A DNA stretch of 5,143 nt from Planctomycetaceae bacterium (GTDB lineage: Bacteria; Planctomycetota; Phycisphaerae; Phycisphaerales; SM1A02). Position numbers and translations under genes: made by a program. The DNA lies in NCBI GenBank assembly GCA_947474205.1, contig CANJIC010000161.1, positions 1 through 5,143 on the forward strand. The letters are read 5' to 3'. Below are positions 1 through 5,143 of this stretch, in pieces (the first letter of the stretch is position 1; each line of letters starts with the position of its first letter). The notes beneath the pieces are model-generated. The model had not been told where the DNA came from and did no database searches. It worked only from the letters and a program-made list of their open reading frames with translations.

Positions 1-1
1 T

Positions 2-94
2 GTGAAGCGTGACTTTGGAAATGTGAACACCTACAAGACCGCGCTTGAGCCGCAGGAATTTTTCAGTGTGTCCGCGGTTCCCGTGAAGAACTGA
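2..94 (+). CDS. C-terminal end of an upstream gene, possibly the peptide-binding protein of the transporter (partial)
   Basis: An open frame enters from the left edge and ends at TGA 92-94, giving 30 residues that finish FFSVSAVPVKN. The start lies outside the window. The stop is only 15 bases before the first permease gene on the same strand, so it is very likely co-transcribed with it. In Dpp/Opp/Yej operons the gene just before the first permease is usually the periplasmic solute-binding protein, and a short mixed polar/aromatic C-terminus fits. The fragment is too short to identify by itself, however, and the assignment rests on position. It could also be another operon member, such as the missing second ATPase, although no ATPase motif is visible here. 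Confidence 0.5.
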   Translation: MKRDFGNVNTYKTALEPQEFFSVSAVPVKN

Positions 95-109
95 CGCGAA
101 AGTCCACGC

Positions 110-1741
110 ATGGTCACCTACCTTGTCCGCAGATCGCTGTTGATGATTCCCACGCTGTTGGGAATTACATTGATGGTGTTCATGTTGCTGGCATTGGCGC
201 CGGGTGGAATTGGCGCGTCCATGCAAGCCGCGGGTGGTCAAGGCAACACAACTGGCATCGCGCAACAGCAAGCGTATTTGGAAGATCGCTACGGATTAAG
301 TGATCCAGTGATTGTGCAATATGCAAAATGGTTGAGCAGTATTTCGCCGATTAAATTTGGCACGCGTGATTTGCGCATGCCTGGTGGCGAGCGCGTGAGT
401 GTGCCGCGGCCCATTCCTGCGCCGTCGTTGCCGCAGGTGTTTCCACCGCCAGCCATGCCAAGCGTGGTGTTCACGCCAAGCACAGATGAGAGCCAAATTC
501 CCGAGTTTAAAGCGCTTCAGCGCGATGCCGAGGGTGCGCGTCGTAGTTATGTTGGTTCGGTTCGTTTGTTTCGCGACGCGTTGGCGGATGTGGCGCGCGC
601 GGTTGGCGAGCCGCTTATTGGTCGGCTTGATGGCAAAGGCGGCGCCAAGGCGAATGAATTTGGCGATGTGCTTACGGTGCTCGACGCGGCGCAAGCGCAA
701 TCCGCCACGGATGCGGCCGCGGCAACAGGCGCGTCCAACATGGCCGATGCAAAAAATAATTCCGACGCTTCCGCGGCCATGGCGCGAGTGGAGCAATTGG
801 CGCGTGTGCGCGTGAAATTATTTGACGCCGCCAAGAGCATGGACACCAAGTGGGCGCTTGCCGAAGAGACTCGCCAGCGCGCCACGATCGCGTTCATGGC
901 GAGGCCCTATCCAAAGAGTGGATTTCCAATTATTCCAAATGTTATTTCGCTTGACACATCCGACTTTGGCGTGGCGTTCTCCAAGAATCGACCAGTGTGG
1001 GACTTGATCATTGAGGCGTTGCCCGTGACGCTGTTGATTAATTTGATCGCGTTTCCAATTTCATATTTGATCGCGGTTCCAACGGGCGTGATTGCAAGCG
1101 TGCGCAGAGGAAGTTGGTTCGACACGCTCACGGGCGTTCTGTACTTGTCGCTGTATTCCATTCCCACCGTGCTTGCGGGCGTGTTTGCGATTGGATTTCT
1201 TGCCAACAACCAATATTTGGGCTTGTTTCCAGTGAGTGGCATGCACGACACCGCCGCGGACACAATGGCTTTTTTGCCCAGCACCAATGACGCGGGCGTC
1301 TACAAGAGCGGATGGCTTCTTGATGTGGTCTGGCACATCGCGCTTCCAGTGTTGTGCTTGACCTACGGCTCATTCGCAATTCTTTCCAAGCAAACGCGCG
1401 CCAGCATGTTGGACAATCTCAGCGCCGATTATGTGCGCACCGCTAAAGCCAAGGGCGTGGCGCGCAACGATGTTGTGGTGCGCCATGTGTTTCGTAATAG
1501 TTTGTTGCCACTGATCACCATGTTCGTTGGAATTTTCCCGGCCATGTTGGGCGGCAGCGTTGTAGTGGAGCGCATCTTCAGCGTGCCTGGCATGGGCAGT
1601 TTGGTTCTGGACGCCATCTCCAACAATGACCGTGATCTTATTTTGGCCGATGTGCTGATGATCGCCGCGGTGAATGTGTTCGCGTTGTTGCTGGCCGACA
1701 TTCTCTACGCCGTCGCGGATCCACGGGTGAGCTATGAGTGA
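110..1741 (+). CDS. Peptide-type ABC transporter permease, YejB/DppB-like, with a large extracytoplasmic insertion
   Basis: This is an inner-membrane channel subunit of a peptide/microcin-type ABC importer (binding-protein-dependent transport permease family). TM1 is at about residues 9-29 and is followed by the APGG motif at 30-33, as in YejB. The later membrane segments lie at about 300-326, 342-365, 402-425, 464-488 and 512-536. The EAA loop that docks on the ATPase is at about 440-468 (YVRTAKAKG, then RHVFRNSLLP), and the family C-terminus ADPRVSYE is intact. The protein has 543 residues against about 310-365 for DppB/YejB. The excess is a soluble block at roughly 85-282, between TM1 and the usual FGxxxxxxxPVxxLI element at 286-301. 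ATG 110 is chosen because it gives the standard N-terminus MVTYLVRRSLL; no good Shine-Dalgarno precedes it. The 3' end overlaps the next permease gene by 8 bases. Substrate is inferred only at the level of peptides; other solutes are possible. Confidence 0.93.
   Translation: MVTYLVRRSLLMIPTLLGITLMVFMLLALAPGGIGASMQAAGGQGNTTGIAQQQAYLEDRYGLSDPVIVQYAKWLSSISPIKFGTRDLRMPGGERVSVPRPIPAPSLPQVFPPPAMPSVVFTPSTDESQIPEFKALQRDAEGARRSYVGSVRLFRDALADVARAVGEPLIGRLDGKGGAKANEFGDVLTVLDAAQAQSATDAAAATGASNMADAKNNSDASAAMARVEQLARVRVKLFDAAKSMDTKWALAEETRQRATIAFMARPYPKSGFPIIPNVISLDTSDFGVAFSKNRPVWDLIIEALPVTLLINLIAFPISYLIAVPTGVIASVRRGSWFDTLTGVLYLSLYSIPTVLAGVFAIGFLANNQYLGLFPVSGMHDTAADTMAFLPSTNDAGVYKSGWLLDVVWHIALPVLCLTYGSFAILSKQTRASMLDNLSADYVRTAKAKGVARNDVVVRHVFRNSLLPLITMFVGIFPAMLGGSVVVERIFSVPGMGSLVLDAISNNDRDLILADVLMIAAVNVFALLLADILYAVADPRVSYE
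362..955 (+). other. Insertion domain in the YejB-like permease (approx. residues 85-282)
   Basis: This region has no counterpart in ordinary DppB/OppB proteins as I know them. It opens with a proline-rich stretch (residues 99-123, PxP and PPP motifs). A charged, probably helical part follows at about 131-168, then an Ala/Ser/Asp/Asn low-complexity segment at about 190-225. A second likely helix spans about 222-262. The two helical parts with a flexible linker could form an antiparallel hairpin. Because it follows TM1 of an N-in protein, it should face the periplasm. No signal, enzyme motif or cysteine is visible in it. Boundaries are approximate. Confidence 0.7.
1725..1730 (+). promoter_or_regulatory. 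Probable Shine-Dalgarno for the second permease, inside the first permease gene
   Basis: GGGTGA lies three bases before ATG 1734. GGTGA can pair with the 3' part of the anti-Shine-Dalgarno (consensus GGAGGTGA), so the short gap is reasonable. Together with the 8-base overlap it suggests coupled translation of the two channel subunits, which are needed in equal amounts. Confidence 0.4.
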
Positions 1742-3236
1742 TATCAAACAAGAAGCGCCCAATATGATTTCAGGCATCGACGCCATGCGCGGCGTTGGAC
1801 AAACACGCGCCAAAGGATTCTGGGCCGACGCATGGAGCCGCGTGCTGAAGCGCAACGGCGCGCGATTTGGTTTGCTCTGGATTGGCTTGATCGCGTTCTT
1901 CGCCATCTTCGCGCCGTTGATCGCCAATTCGCATCCGTGGATGATTGAACACATTGGCGCAAGCGGTGAAGTGACCAGCCGATCGTGGCCGCTTTTAGCC
2001 AATTTAACGGCTACAGATTGGCTTTTATTGATTGGCGTGTTTGTGGGCGCGCCGTGGATCTTAGTTGGTCCGCGTTCATTTACGCGCTCGCAACGAACGG
2101 GCATGTTCGTGGTGGCGGCCATTCAAGCGGGCGTAATTGTGGTGCTTGTGCCAACGCTGATTGAGTGGGCCAGCGAATCCTCGCGCGCGCCGTGGTTGAA
2201 AGAAATGGCGCGTGGCAACAATGGCGGTTGGCCCATTGCGGCGGTTATCTCACTTGGCGCGGCGTGTGTTGCGGCGTGGATTCCATCCATCGACTCGCTG
2301 TGGAAGCGCGTGGCCAGCGCGTTGGCCGTGGCCGCGATCAGTGGAAGTATTTCCGTGAGCGCGGGTGGCGCAACCTTGATCAATTTTGAACGCTACATGG
2401 ACAATGAAGCTGCGGGAACAATCCGCTGTGTGTGGGCGCCCATTCCGTGGTCGCCGCTCTACACGCGCAGCGACATGGTGGCCGCGCCGCCGGGCGCAAT
2501 GGTGGAGGAGTTGCCCAATCTAGAAAGTTGGAAAGGCACGCCATTTGGAAAAAGAATTTCCATCATGGGCACCGATGCGCTTGGTGGCGATGTGCTTGCG
2601 CAAATGATGTGGGCGTGCCGTTTGTCCATTTCCATTGGCTTAGTTTCCACCGGACTCTCGGTGTTGATTGGCGTGACCATTGGCGCAATCATGGGGTATT
2701 TTGGCGGCTGGATTGACTTATTGCTGTTCCGTATTGTGGAGATATTTATGGCGGTGCCGGTGTTGTTCTTGCTGATCGTTGCCGCCGGCGTGTTGCCGCG
2801 CAACACCTACATGATGATGGCCATCATTGGAATGTTTTCCTGGACAGGCGCGGCGCGCTTCACGCGCGCGGAATTCATGAAACTTCGCAAACAAGAATTT
2901 GTGCAAGCCGCGCAAGCGGTGGGCTTGCCACTGCGCGCTATTTTGTTCCGCCACATGTTGCCCAACGGTGTCACGCCCGTGTTGGTGGACGCCAGCTTTT
3001 CAATTGCCGCCGCAATTAGCATTGAAGCCACGCTGAGTTACTTAGGACTTGGCCCTGATGGACAAGCGAGTTGGGGCAAATTGCTTTCAAGCGCCACGGC
3101 GAGCACGGGAACATTTGTATGGTGGCTTGCGGTGTTTCCTGGACTCGCTATTTTCTTGAGCGTGTTGAGTTACAATATGCTTGGCGAAGCGTTGCGCGAT
3201 GCGATCGATCCCAAACTTCGCAAGGCGGCCCACTAA
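1734..3236 (+). CDS. Peptide-type ABC transporter permease, YejE/DppC-like, with four extra membrane segments
   Basis: This is the second channel subunit and partner of the preceding permease. After a cytoplasmic N-terminus, TM1 is at about 45-64. The family element at 277-301 reads IMGTDALGGDVLAQ and then RLSISIG; the GGDV form matches E. coli YejE rather than the GRDV usual in DppC/OppC. Core membrane segments lie at about 298-321, 330-351, 357-372, 412-435 and 463-484. The EAA docking loop is at about 388-411 (EFVQAAQAVG, then RHMLPN). The IAN-x-x-P stretch after TM1 (residues 63-68) and WAPIPW (234-239) also recall YejE. At 500 residues it is well above the usual 280-340. The surplus holds four more hydrophobic segments between TM1 and the GTD motif. 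ATG 1734 overlaps the upstream stop, and the stop TAA overlaps the ATPase start. Confidence 0.93.
   Translation: MSDIKQEAPNMISGIDAMRGVGQTRAKGFWADAWSRVLKRNGARFGLLWIGLIAFFAIFAPLIANSHPWMIEHIGASGEVTSRSWPLLANLTATDWLLLIGVFVGAPWILVGPRSFTRSQRTGMFVVAAIQAGVIVVLVPTLIEWASESSRAPWLKEMARGNNGGWPIAAVISLGAACVAAWIPSIDSLWKRVASALAVAAISGSISVSAGGATLINFERYMDNEAAGTIRCVWAPIPWSPLYTRSDMVAAPPGAMVEELPNLESWKGTPFGKRISIMGTDALGGDVLAQMMWACRLSISIGLVSTGLSVLIGVTIGAIMGYFGGWIDLLLFRIVEIFMAVPVLFLLIVAAGVLPRNTYMMMAIIGMFSWTGAARFTRAEFMKLRKQEFVQAAQAVGLPLRAILFRHMLPNGVTPVLVDASFSIAAAISIEATLSYLGLGPDGQASWGKLLSSATASTGTFVWWLAVFPGLAIFLSVLSYNMLGEALRDAIDPKLRKAAH
2016..2378 (+). other. Four-helix membrane insertion in the YejE-like permease (approx. 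residues 95-215)
   Basis: Four hydrophobic stretches are visible at about residues 95-112, 122-144, 164-183 and 192-215, separated by short polar loops. Standard DppC/OppC/YejE proteins have only an extracytoplasmic loop here. An even number of crossings keeps the following GTD motif and transport core in their normal orientation, so the core can still work. I recognise no known domain in the block. Confidence 0.65.
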
Positions 3237-4396
3237 TGGCAGACATTCACGCATCAGTTCAAGCACGTGCCGATGGAAAAGTATTGACCAAGCCCGTGCT
3301 TGAAGTGGCCGACTTGGCCGTGAGTTTTGACAATGCAAGCAATCCGGGCGCGCCGCGCATTCAAGCCGTGGCTGGCGTAAGTATGAGCGTATTTCCGCAG
3401 CAAACATTGGCGGTTGTGGGTGAGTCAGGTTGCGGAAAAAGCGTGACCGCGCTCAGCACCATGCAACTTGTTCCATCGCCACCTGGACGCGTTGACCGCG
3501 GAACTATTTTGCTGGAGGGCACGGACTTACTCTCGCTTTCAGAGCAGCAAATGTTAAGCGTGCGCGGCGGTCGTGTGGCCATGATTTTTCAAGAGCCCAT
3601 GACAAGTTTGAATCCGGTGTACACCATCGGCGATCAAATTCTTGAGGCGATTTTGTTGCATCAAAAAGTGACGGTGGAAGAAGCGATTGAACGCGCGATT
3701 GATTCACTGGAGACGGTTGGAATTTACAACCGCTTGAAGGAGCGATTTAAAAGCGACGCGATGGCGCTCAAGCGCGGTAAGAGCGAGTTGCTTGATGAAT
3801 ATCCGCACCGATTTTCCGGCGGCATGCGCCAACGCGTGATGATTGCCATGGCGTTGGTATGCCAGCCCACGGTGTTGTTGGCTGACGAACCTACCACCGC
3901 GCTTGACGTGACCATTCAAGCGCAAATTTTGGAACTACTGCGCGATCTGCAACGCTCACGCGGCATGGCAATTATGTTGATCACGCACAATCTTGGCGTG
4001 GTGGCGGAGAACGCGGATGTTGTGTGCGTGATGTACGGCGGCAGAGTGGTTGAATATGCGCAGGTATTTGAGCTTTTTGATCGACCCATGCATCCCTACA
4101 CGCGCGGGCTTTTCTCCAGCATTCCAGGCTTGCAACATCGATTGCGCAGATTGACTACAGTTGAGGAAGTCACTGGAAATCCTGCCGAATTTCGGAAACT
4201 GCCAGGCGCTGAGCGTGGCGTGATTCCGTGGTGGCCGGGACTTCCCAAAGAGGCGCGGCCGCGGCTTGAGTCTGAGCGCGAGCCGTATTGCCTGCATGAA
4301 ATTGAACCGGGGCGTTGGATTGGATGTTGGCGGACACCTGAGCTTGCTGCGAAGGGTTCACGTCGACCTGAACTTGACTATCGCCGTGATAGTTAA
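3236..4396 (+). CDS. Peptide ABC transporter ATP-binding protein, OppD/DppD-type
   Basis: This cytoplasmic ATPase drives the importer formed with the two upstream permeases. Visible motifs are Walker A GESGCGKS (62-69), the Q-loop at Q119 in [11 protein letters not shown], signature FSGGMRQR (193-200), Walker B VLLADEPT (213-220, catalytic E218), the D-loop ALD (222-224) and switch H251. The oligopeptide-family C-terminal element [13 protein letters not shown] is at 286-298. ATG 3236 shares its A with the preceding stop (TAATG) and has AAGG about ten bases upstream. The frame is open further 5', but that would add 55 residues encoded inside the permease gene and unlike the family. The 386 residues slightly exceed the usual 320-340. 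Two oddities stand out: a charged stretch at about 165-187 before the signature, and a C-terminus with only C352 and C364 where OppD/DppF relatives usually have a four-cysteine pattern. No second ATPase gene follows. Confidence 0.95.
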   Translation: MADIHASVQARADGKVLTKPVLEVADLAVSFDNASNPGAPRIQAVAGVSMSVFPQQTLAVVGESGCGKSVTALSTMQLVPSPPGRVDRGTILLEGTDLLSLSEQQMLSVRGGRVAMIFQEPMTSLNPVYTIGDQILEAILLHQKVTVEEAIERAIDSLETVGIYNRLKERFKSDAMALKRGKSELLDEYPHRFSGGMRQRVMIAMALVCQPTVLLADEPTTALDVTIQAQILELLRDLQRSRGMAIMLITHNLGVVAENADVVCVMYGGRVVEYAQVFELFDRPMHPYTRGLFSSIPGLQHRLRRLTTVEEVTGNPAEFRKLPGAERGVIPWWPGLPKEARPRLESEREPYCLHEIEPGRWIGCWRTPELAAKGSRRPELDYRRDS

Positions 4397-4399
4397 AAT
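4374..4399 (+). promoter_or_regulatory. Weak candidate promoter for the bcp gene
   Basis: TTGACT (4374-4379) resembles a -35 box and TAAAAT (4394-4399) a -10 box, one base off TATAAT. The spacer is only 14 bases, shorter than the usual 16-18, which weakens the case. Transcription would begin near 4406, leaving a leader of about 24 bases. The region is notably more AT-rich than its surroundings. Readthrough from the transporter operon is an equally good explanation, because no terminator is seen after the ATPase gene. Confidence 0.25.
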
Positions 4400-4415
4400 T
4401 TTCTTTGCTTGTCCC

Positions 4416-4421
4416 GAAAGG
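4416..4421 (+). promoter_or_regulatory. Shine-Dalgarno that decides the bcp start
   Basis: GAAAGG lies eight bases before ATG 4430, the clearest ribosome binding site in the window. It supports ATG 4430 over the upstream in-frame TTG at 4409, which would place this site inside the coding region. Confidence 0.55.
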
Positions 4422-4429
4422 TTGTTTCT

Positions 4430-4999
4430 ATGCCGCTCTTAAAAGTTGGTGCCAAGATTCCGGCATTCCTGTTGAAAGATTCAAAGGGCAAGGCGTTTGG
4501 ATCAAGTGATCTGAAGGGTCGCTACTGCGTGATCTATTTCTATCCGCGCGATGACACGCCAGGATGCACCATGGAGGCCTGCGAGTTCCGCGACCTCTCC
4601 AAGACATTTGAAAAACTGGACGCGGAAATTTTTGGCGTGAGCAGCGATAGCGCGGACAGCCATGTGAAATTTAGTGATAAATTTTCTTTGAACTTTCGCT
4701 TGATTGTGGACACGCCCGACAAACTAGGGCGCTCACCATTTGCAATGAAGTTGGGCGTGTGGCAACGCAAGATCATGTATGGCAAACCCTACATGGGCGT
4801 GGTTCGAACCACATTTTTGATTTCGCCAGTTGGCACCGTTGCGCAGCGTTGGGACAAGGTAAAACCCGAGGGACACGCCAAGGAAGTGGCGCAAACCATC
4901 GCCGATTTAAAGAAGGGCTTGAAGGCCACCAAGCGCGCGGCCAACAAGGTTGTGGCTCAAGAAAAAAAAACCAAGGCCGCGAAATTACCGCGTACTTAA
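4430..4999 (+). CDS. bcp: Thioredoxin-dependent thiol peroxidase, Bcp/PrxQ family, with a basic C-terminal tail
   Basis: This is a cytoplasmic peroxiredoxin that reduces hydrogen peroxide and organic hydroperoxides, and it is re-reduced by thioredoxin. The thioredoxin-like fold begins KVGAKIPAFLLKDSKGK. The active site YPRDDTPGCTMEACEFRD holds the peroxidatic C46 and, five residues on, C51, the spacing of the atypical two-cysteine (PrxQ) type. The conserved arginine is R126 in GVVRTTFLIS, and the MYGKPYMG stretch before it is characteristic of Bcp. With the start at ATG 4430 the product has 189 residues. Usual Bcp proteins have about 150-160, and the excess is a Lys/Ala-rich tail from about 161. 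A TTG start at 4409 would add seven residues but is less likely. It lies 33 bases after the ATPase gene on the same strand, so it may be partly co-transcribed. A link to peptide uptake is not evident. Confidence 0.96.
   Translation: MPLLKVGAKIPAFLLKDSKGKAFGSSDLKGRYCVIYFYPRDDTPGCTMEACEFRDLSKTFEKLDAEIFGVSSDSADSHVKFSDKFSLNFRLIVDTPDKLGRSPFAMKLGVWQRKIMYGKPYMGVVRTTFLISPVGTVAQRWDKVKPEGHAKEVAQTIADLKKGLKATKRAANKVVAQEKKTKAAKLPRT
4910..4996 (+). other. Lysine/alanine-rich tail of the peroxiredoxin (residues 161-189)
   Basis: The last 29 residues contain nine lysines and two arginines but only one acidic residue, with many alanines (motifs KATKRAANK and KKTKAAK). The tail lies beyond the end of the normal Bcp fold and is probably disordered or a single basic helix. 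Such tails can bind nucleic acid or acidic surfaces, but here that is only inference. Confidence 0.7.
4962..4970 (+). repeat. A9 homopolymer in the bcp coding region
   Basis: Nine consecutive A bases fall in codons 178-181, read GAA AAA AAA ACC. The phase contains a perfect A-AAA-AAA slippery heptamer. A -1 shift would replace the last residues and extend reading to the TGA at 5059-5061; a +1 shift would end at the TGA at 5007-5009. Confidence 0.9.
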
Positions 5000-5024
5000 A
5001 ATGCTCTGACGCTACTCTGCTGAC

Positions 5025-5143
5025 GTGGCACACGACGTCGCAAATATTATTCTGCAACTGAAACGCATTCATCCCGCCGCCACGCTGCCCAACTATCACA
5101 GCGCGCACGCCGCGGGCATGGATCTATGCGCGTGCCTGGAAAA
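5025..5143 (+). CDS. dut: dUTP diphosphatase (dUTPase), N-terminal part, cut by the window edge
   Basis: Thirty-nine codons are present. The product would hydrolyse dUTP to dUMP and pyrophosphate, keeping uracil out of DNA and feeding dTMP synthesis. The reading LKRIHPAATLP followed by AAGMDLCACLE matches the start of trimeric dUTPases, including conserved motif 1 (AGxDLxA, here AGMDLCA at residues 30-36). GTG 5025 is the best start: an in-frame TGA at 5007-5009 blocks anything further upstream, and no ATG occurs before the conserved region. It gives VAHDVANIILQ before the motif, a normal or slightly long N-terminus. No clear Shine-Dalgarno is seen. The gene starts 25 bases after bcp on the same strand, so co-transcription is possible. 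The remaining motifs lie beyond the window. Confidence 0.85.
   Translation, partial: MAHDVANIILQLKRIHPAATLPNYHSAHAAGMDLCACLE

Noticed and set aside
296..897. Overlapping minus-strand open frames and a second plus-strand frame (399-815) opposite or within the permease insertion.
   Set aside because: Their products are Arg/His/Cys-rich or Ala/Ser-rich as expected from shadows of GC-rich codons. The insertion frame itself is continuous with both conserved ends of the permease, so no nested gene is needed.
110..955. Possibility that the long first permease is two genes or an assembly chimera.
   Set aside because: The frame is uninterrupted, codon usage (TTG, GCG-rich) is the same throughout, and both the TM1 part and the EAA-containing part belong to the same YejB/DppB family.
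1370..2122. A 250-codon open frame on the minus strand across the junction of the two permease genes.
   Set aside because: It is antisense to two clear family members, its product is low in hydrophobic pattern and rich in His/Asn/Gln, and it matches no family I know. It is a codon-bias shadow.
3071..3235. A 55-residue 5' extension of the ATPase frame starting at ATG 3071.
   Set aside because: It lies wholly inside the second permease gene, its sequence is unlike OppD N-termini, and ATG 3236 gives a standard start with TAATG coupling.
4409..4429. An in-frame TTG start for bcp seven codons upstream.
   Set aside because: GAAAGG at 4416-4421 is well placed for ATG 4430, and Bcp proteins normally begin shortly before the KVG-x-x-x-P stretch.
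4397..4429. Possible terminator in the AT-rich gap after the ATPase gene (AAAATTTTCTTTG).
   Set aside because: There is no GC-rich stem before the T-rich part; the AAAATTTT palindrome alone is not a terminator.
5022..5039. Small inverted repeat GACGT...ACGTC around the GTG start of dut.
   Set aside because: Only five paired bases with an eight-base loop and no U-tract; too weak for a terminator or operator claim.

Overview
The window is a compact, single-strand (+) bacterial gene cluster. Its core is most of a peptide-type ABC importer operon, followed by a thiol peroxidase of the Bcp/PrxQ type and the 5' end of a dUTPase gene. In order: the last 30 codons of an upstream gene, probably the periplasmic solute-binding protein (2-94); a YejB/DppB-like permease (110-1741); a YejE/DppC-like permease (1734-3236); an OppD/DppD-type ATPase (3236-4396); bcp/prxQ (4430-4999); and a truncated dut (5025-5143). 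There is no intergenic stretch longer than 33 bases, and I see no tRNA, rRNA, CRISPR, insertion sequence or convincing terminator.

The transporter genes are tightly coupled. The two permease genes overlap by 8 bases, and the second permease and the ATPase share a TAATG stop/start. They would form one inner-membrane complex: two permeases make the channel, the ATPase powers it, and a periplasmic binding protein delivers the substrate. The permease cores resemble E. coli YejB and YejE (recalled from memory, not aligned). The second ATPase usual for this class is not seen: bcp directly follows the single ATPase.

The unusual part is how the permeases are enlarged. Both carry large insertions in the same topological place, the extracytoplasmic region after TM1. 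The YejB-like subunit has about 200 extra soluble residues that are proline-rich, helical and alanine-rich. The YejE-like subunit has about 120 extra residues containing four probable membrane segments. The ATPase also departs from the family: it has an extra charged stretch before its signature motif and lacks most of the C-terminal cysteines typical of OppD/DppF proteins. The peroxiredoxin ends in a lysine/alanine-rich tail that contains an A9 tract.

The organism is bacterial, probably Gram-negative and of moderate to moderately high GC, with a marked liking for TTG leucine and GCG alanine codons and generally weak Shine-Dalgarno sequences. Enlarged Dpp-type permeases make me think of a planctomycete (Phycisphaerae-like) genome, but this is a low-confidence inference; nothing in the window fixes the taxon.
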